Assembly: GCA_000402515.1 (NCBI GenBank)
Contig: AQRL01000012.1
Coordinates: 1-14,998 of the forward strand
Direction: 5' to 3'
Length of the DNA: 14,998 nt
Origin: Nanoarchaeota archaeon SCGC AAA011-G17
Lineage (GTDB): Archaea; Nanobdellota; Nanobdellia; SCGC-AAA011-G17
The notes beneath the pieces were generated by a model, which saw nothing but the letters and a program-made list of their open reading frames with translations, was not told where the DNA came from and did no database searches. Positions 13,369 through 14,998 of this stretch are shown here, piece after piece. The stretch's first letter is position 1; every line of letters starts with the position of its first letter. The position numbers and the translations under genes were made by a program.

Positions 13369-13487
13369 GTTAGGCTCTCCTGAATGCTTGGAAGGATTTG
13401 AGCGAAGCGAAAAAGTTTTGCCTGTTTAAAATTGTGAGCGAAGCGAACCCTGAATAGAATTGAAATAAATGCAAAATTGAGCTTAAC
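13369..13487. repeat. Gene-less mini-module, copy 1
   Basis: A 119-bp unit with the module layout but no gene: terminal box GTTAGGCTC (13369-13377), mini-hairpin GCGAAGC (13402-13408), outer arm TTTTGCC (13416-13422), a second GCGAAGC (13438-13444), outer arm GCAAAA (13471-13476) and terminal box GAGCTTAAC (13479-13487; 8/9 with its start). It differs from copy 2 at 14842-14960 in about three bases, so the copies are recent. Confidence 0.85.
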
Positions 13488-13609
13488 ATCGGAATTTAAC
13501 GAAGTTTATTTTTCAGAGATGGGCGAGGCCGAGGCAACCCACAGCCGAGACCCTCGAAAAATAAATTTTGGTGGAGAAACCTGCAAGGTTTCGGAACCGT
13601 TAAATTCCT
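13488..13609. repeat. Junction hairpin core 4 (before module E)
   Basis: A 122-bp core with closing stem GGAATTTAACG (13491-13501) and CGTTAAATTCC (13598-13608), 11/11. The next stem is TTTATTTTT / AAAAATAAA (13505-13513, 13557-13565) with GGG/CCC beyond an internal loop of CAGAGAT opposite TCG. The loop GAGGCAACCCACA (13531-13543) is the same as in core 3, here between GGC and GCC instead of A/T stems. The hairpin GAAACC / GGTTTC (13576-13592) is shared with core 2. It is shorter than the other cores and looks like a mosaic of both subtypes. Confidence 0.77.
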
Positions 13610-13711
13610 GTTAGTTTCCCTCTGTAGAGGTTGGATTTTAGTGCAACGTTCGGACAAAGTCCGAAAAATCCAAAGTCGCCAGCCCAAAATAAAAAATGCC
13701 AAGAAGTGAGC
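13610..13711. repeat. Left end of module E
   Basis: Terminal box GTTAGTTTC (13610-13618); stem GGATTTT / AAAATCC (13633-13639, 13665-13671) enclosing AGTGCAACG and hairpin TTCGGAC-AAA-GTCCGAA; inner arm TCGCCAGCC (13676-13684); outer arm CCAAGAAGTGAGC (13699-13711). Inner and outer arms pair with 14356-14364 (9/9) and 14329-14341 (13/13). The spacer between arms is short and lacks the GAA hairpin. Confidence 0.78.
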
Positions 13712-13717
13712 GTTACA

Positions 13718-13727
13718 TTTATATATC
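13718..13727 (+). promoter_or_regulatory. Promoter of the module E gene
   Basis: The TATA box TTTATATATC lies about 27 bases before ATG 13750. This suggests a leaderless transcript and argues against the longer start at 13696, which would lie upstream of the promoter and inside the module's outer repeat. Confidence 0.6.
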
Positions 13728-13749
13728 TCATAGAATATCATTCTTTATA

Positions 13750-14328
13750 ATGAATTCAAAGAATATACTGATTTTATCAATAGGGATCATAGTTGTATTA
13801 GCTATTGCTGGATGCACTTATAAAACAATATCTGATTCTACGACAGAAACCGTTCCAGATTCAGATGAAAAACAACAAGATGATGGTTGTAATAATCATT
13901 ATTTAACAAAGTTTGGACTTGAAATGAGCGAGATAACTATTGAAGATACTGAATGTGAATGGACACCAGATGATAGATATGGGGTGGTTGATTCAATATT
14001 CAAAACCCAGATTAAAGATTCAGTAAGTAATGATTATAACTTATTTTACAAAAAAGGTTGCTGTCATAGACATGCTTATCCTGGCTTTACCATTTGTATT
14101 ATGAGTGAAAATGGAGAAACCGAATTATTCAAAAATATGAAGTCTGAAATATGCAGCAAATTGAATAACCAATTTGGAGATTTTACTACTCGATGTGAAA
14201 ATGGTCAATTTGAGAAAAAGATTGGTAATTCGATTATTTTTTCTTTGAAGAATGATTATGTTGATGGTGCGGGTTCGGATATTAAAACGGTTTCTGTTGA
14301 ATCCAGCAATTGTTTGGATTTGAATTAA
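13750..14328 (+). CDS. Putative lipoprotein of unknown function
   Basis: A 192-residue exported protein. MNSKNILILSIGIIVVLAIAGC is a signal peptide ending in a lipobox-like AIAGC, so Cys22 is probably lipid-modified and anchors the protein outside the membrane. A Ser/Thr/Asp-rich linker follows, then a domain with several cysteines (DGCNNHY, DTECEW, KGCCHRHAYPGFTICIM, SEICSK, TRCENG, SSNCLD) that probably form disulfides. No family was recognised. The stop is immediately followed by the right outer repeat of the module. It has no ribosome site. An in-frame ATG at 13696 exists but is upstream of the TATA box. Confidence 0.72.
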   Translation: MNSKNILILSIGIIVVLAIAGCTYKTISDSTTETVPDSDEKQQDDGCNNHYLTKFGLEMSEITIEDTECEWTPDDRYGVVDSIFKTQIKDSVSNDYNLFYKKGCCHRHAYPGFTICIMSENGETELFKNMKSEICSKLNNQFGDFTTRCENGQFEKKIGNSIIFSLKNDYVDGAGSDIKTVSVESSNCLDLN

Positions 14329-14364
14329 GCTCACTTCTTGGTTAATAATATATCTGGCTGGCGA
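14329..14364. repeat. Right end of module E
   Basis: Outer arm GCTCACTTCTTGG (14329-14341) begins directly after the stop codon; inner arm GGCTGGCGA (14356-14364). Both pair with the left end of module E at the same spacing. A clear TAAC terminal box is missing: GATTGAAATC follows, then module F begins, so this junction looks worn or fused. Confidence 0.76.
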
Positions 14365-14375
14365 TTGAAATCGGT

Positions 14376-14473
14376 GTTATACGCGTTTCTGTTAAGAAAC
14401 CAAAAAGTTTATTTCGGAATTTAAGCTTGCATAAATGGAGATAATAAAATTTTTGAGTTGAGAAACAGCAAAA
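14376..14473. repeat. Left end of module F
   Basis: GTTATACGC (14376-14384; with the preceding T it pairs 10/10 with 14830-14839), hairpin GTTTCT-GTTA-AGAAAC (14385-14400), a 62-base spacer and outer arm AAACAGCAAAA (14463-14473), which pairs 11/11 with 14812-14822. The hairpin loop is GTTA rather than GAA. Confidence 0.74.
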
Positions 14474-14484
14474 TATATTTATAT
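14472..14484 (+). promoter_or_regulatory. Promoter of the module F gene
   Basis: AATATATTTATAT lies about 27 bases before ATG 14507, which has no ribosome site, so the transcript is probably leaderless. The box abuts the left outer repeat of the module. Confidence 0.55.
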
Positions 14485-14506
14485 TGAATCGCATTTCCTT
14501 ATAGAA

Positions 14507-14797
14507 ATGAAAGAAACGATTGACTCTATTGTTGATAATCTTACCAAAAATATGACTCCTAATAAGGTAAAAGCAATTGGTTTAGTCGGGGGTTTACTTT
14601 TTGGAATGGCAGATTTTGCTAATGGTGATTATACAATAAGAAGTGCTCAATATTTCACAAAAGGTCTCCCTATGTCATTCATAGCTTCTGTTACAGCTTA
14701 TGGAGTTTCTGGTAAACCAAAAAGCATAATGATTACTGGAGTGCCACTATATACAGGGTATTTGGTTGGTGAAATTATTGGATACTTTCTAAGATAA
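14507..14797 (+). CDS. Small Gly-rich membrane protein, unknown
   Basis: A 96-residue protein with no recognised family. The first 20 residues are charged (MKETIDSIVDNLTKNMTPNK). Two or three hydrophobic, glycine-rich segments follow: about 22-38 (KAIGLVGGLLFGMADFA), possibly 52-67 (KGLPMSFIASVTAYGV) and 73-95 (SIMITGVPLYTGYLVGEIIG). The glycine spacing suggests tightly packed helices. It is the only gene of module F, has its own TATA box and ends 14 bases before the right outer repeat. Codon use is not visibly different from its neighbours. Function is unknown; a membrane location is the only safe statement. Confidence 0.66.
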   Translation: MKETIDSIVDNLTKNMTPNKVKAIGLVGGLLFGMADFANGDYTIRSAQYFTKGLPMSFIASVTAYGVSGKPKSIMITGVPLYTGYLVGEIIGYFLR

Positions 14798-14811
14798 ATG
14801 ACTATGCAAAT

Positions 14812-14839
14812 TTTTGCTGTTTTTCAATTGCGTATAACA
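14812..14839. repeat. Right end of module F
   Basis: Outer arm TTTTGCTGTTT (14812-14822) and terminal arm GCGTATAACA (14830-14839), both perfect complements of the left end of module F. Two bases later the GTTAGGC of a gene-less module begins. Confidence 0.76.
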
Positions 14840-14841
14840 GC

Positions 14842-14960
14842 GTTAGGCTCTCCTGAATGCTTGGAAGGATTTGAGCGAAGCGAGAAAGTTTTGCCTGTTT
14901 AAAATTGTGAGCGAAGCGAACCCTGAATAGAATTGAAATAAAGGCAAAATTGAGCTTAAT
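14842..14960. repeat. Gene-less mini-module, copy 2
   Basis: 119 bp nearly identical to 13369-13487. Box GTTAGGCTC (14842-14850), GCGAAGC (14875-14881 and 14911-14917), outer arms TTTTGCC (14889-14895) and GGCAAAA (14943-14949, here a full match), and end GAGCTTAAT. It is followed by TGTTT and another copy at a period of 123 bp. Confidence 0.86.
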
Positions 14961-14964
14961 GTTT

Positions 14965-14998
14965 GTTAGGCTCTCCTGAATGCTTGGAAGGATTTGAG
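14965..14998. repeat. Gene-less mini-module, copy 3 (cut by window end)
   Basis: The first 34 bases repeat the start of copy 2 exactly, so the array continues past the window with at least a tandem pair of mini-modules. Confidence 0.84.

Noticed and set aside
13496-13741. Minus-strand 81-codon frame over junction core 4
   Set aside because: It lies wholly in repeat sequence and the promoter of module E; no support as a gene.
13696-13749. Longer N-terminus for the module E lipoprotein
   Set aside because: The extra 18 codons lie in the outer repeat and over the TATA box and would bury the signal peptide; ATG 13750 gives a proper lipoprotein signal.
14842-14998. Possible CRISPR array at the 123-bp repeats
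   Set aside because: The repeat unit is the whole 119 bp, copies are nearly identical throughout and no variable spacers of constant size occur; no cas gene is seen.
5559-14998. Classical integron with IntI
   Set aside because: No integrase gene or attI is visible, several junctions lack a folded core, genes point both ways and modules have long nested arms. Kept only as the nearest known analogue.

Overview
The window looks like AT-rich, gene-dense archaeal DNA, most likely from a small-genome lineage such as a DPANN archaeon. The lineage is an inference; the domain is well supported. It encodes a diphthine synthase (DphB) and a TrmB-family regulator. TATA boxes of the TTTATATA type lie about 26 bases before several starts, some of them apparently leaderless. 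Shine-Dalgarno signals are of the GGTGAT and GGAG kind. No rRNA or tRNA gene was recognised, and the only transposition or recombination enzyme is an IS66-type transposase.

Left part (1-5558). Two IS66-like copies lie in the same orientation: a truncated end at 1-95 and a complete 1,359-bp element at 4200-5558. Between them sit an AbrB-type antitoxin and RelE-type toxin pair behind a perfect 16-bp palindrome, an unknown protein, a thioredoxin, a tightly overlapping dphB operon (dphB, a small Cys/His protein, a DUF167 protein and a Cys-rich putative metal-binding protein), and a convergent catabolic-type threonine dehydratase.

Right part (5559 to the window end) is organised quite differently. 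It is a string of modules. Six carry genes: A, secreted acidic repeat protein; B, secreted lipase-like hydrolase plus small membrane protein; C, Leu/Glu-type dehydrogenase and a divergent TrmB regulator; D, GT4 glycosyltransferase plus membrane protein; E, lipoprotein; F, small membrane protein. At least three copies of a gene-less module of about 119 bp also occur, the last one cut by the window end. Most gene modules have two unit-specific inverted repeats at their ends, an outer and an inner one. B, C and D also have a third, terminal pair of the form GTTA...TC and GA...TAAC. These ends match the other end of the same module far better than the neighbouring module. Modules A to D and the gene-less modules carry a small hairpin with a GAA triloop, always in the left end and always on the + strand, whichever way the genes point.

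At four junctions a further hairpin core of 122-171 bp lies between TAAC and GTTA. These cores keep loop sequences while some stem sequences change in a compensatory way. The layout resembles integron cassettes with folded attC sites (R'' RYYYAAC, R' GTTRRRY), but the nested ends, own promoters, mixed gene orientation and gene-less tandem modules are not standard integron features, and no integrase is in view. I regard this array as the candidate undescribed system: a set of folded-DNA (or possibly RNA-structured) gene cassettes. The IS66 copy cuts the first module boundary, so the left limit of the array has been lost or rearranged.
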